This document shows, one piece after another, positions 5,865 to 6,125 of a stretch of 6,125 nt of DNA. The translations under genes were made by a program, and so were the position numbers. Within the stretch, counting starts at the first letter, position 1. Each line of letters begins with the position of its first letter. Location of the stretch: assembly GCA_016844425.1 (NCBI GenBank), contig JAERML010000194.1, forward strand, positions 1 through 6,125, read 5' to 3'. Below the pieces are notes generated by a model. It made no database searches. It had not been told where the DNA came from and was given only the letters and a program-made list of their open reading frames with translations. The stretch is from Bacteroidota bacterium. GTDB taxonomy: Bacteria > Bacteroidota > UBA10030 > UBA6906.

Positions 5865-6125
5865 ATGAATGCGATCGCAGAACAGTACGTCAAACTCGTG
5901 CTTGCCGTGGGGCAGCATGATGCAGATTATGTCGATGCCTTCAGCGGACCGAAAGAGTGGCTGGAAGATGCACGGACGCAGAAGTTGTCACTGGATAAGA
6001 TCCTCGCTTCAGCCCGGGAACTTGCAACGCAACTCCAATCCGTCACGCTGCCGGGTGGTGATCCGATGCTCAGGCTCCGCCACCAGTATCTCGCAAGACA
6101 ACTCGCCTCTCTCGGCTCCCGTGCA
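5865..6125 (+). CDS. Uncharacterised protein, N-terminal part (runs off the right edge)
   Basis: The frame is open for 87 codons from ATG 5865 to the window end. It begins MNAIAEQYVKLVLAVGQHD, continues DADYVDAFSGPKEWLEDA, and later has LRLRHQYLARQLASL. The motif Y-V-x-L-x-L-A-x-G-x-H-D-x-D-Y-V-D-A-x-x-G-P looks like that of a conserved family of uncharacterised, possibly peptidase-related (DUF885-like) proteins, but this is a recollection and the diagnostic C-terminal part is not in the window. There is no signal peptide or membrane segment. The start is set by the onset of the conserved stretch and by the lack of an earlier in-frame ATG close by; no Shine-Dalgarno site is seen. It follows the broken EamA gene by 91 bases in which I see no other feature. 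Confidence 0.68.
   Translation, partial: MNAIAEQYVKLVLAVGQHDADYVDAFSGPKEWLEDARTQKLSLDKILASARELATQLQSVTLPGGDPMLRLRHQYLARQLASLGSRA

Overview
The window reads left to right as a single-strand block of forward genes. I see no convincing gene on the minus strand and no gene-free stretch longer than about 140 bases. It opens inside a phenylacetyl-CoA epoxidase operon (paaA, paaB, paaC, then paaD). Next come an MGDG-synthase-like glycosyltransferase, a relic of a cytochrome c, the DNA repair glycosylase tag, a damaged EamA-type transporter, and the first 87 codons of an uncharacterised protein that runs off the right edge. Gene order, protein sequence flavour, moderately high GC and the mix of genes with and without Shine-Dalgarno sites suggest an environmental bacterium of the Bacteroidota/Ignavibacteriota (FCB) type. 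That assignment is an inference, not a proof.

The paa part is the most informative. paaA and paaB overlap by 4 bases, and paaB and paaC by 8, the tight coupling expected for subunits of one oxygenase. paaC is broken by a perfect 7-base tandem duplication (1458-1464 and 1465-1471); removing one copy restores a full-length PaaC. Between paaC and the PaaD coding region lies a DUF559 (Vsr-like, PD-(D/E)XK) nuclease domain. It is followed by a 144-base composite palindromic element bounded by 11-base perfect inverted repeats. The element has no stop in frame and is exactly 48 codons long, so DUF559, the translated palindrome and PaaD form one 337-residue open reading frame. PaaD has no ATG, GTG or TTG of its own at its normal N-terminus. 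This looks like a nuclease-plus-palindrome unit that entered the operon and became a translational fusion with a Fe-S assembly factor. It is the best candidate here for something undescribed.

Downstream, the glycosyltransferase (22 bases after the paaD stop) probably makes glycolipids, and tag repairs alkylated DNA; neither is obviously linked to phenylacetate. A 30-codon reading frame between them matches only the C-terminal end of a class I cytochrome c. The EamA transporter has a frame change together with loss of roughly 30-40 residues around the end of its first repeat. Two damaged genes and one gene relic in 6 kb point either to local decay or to assembly errors; read-level data would decide.
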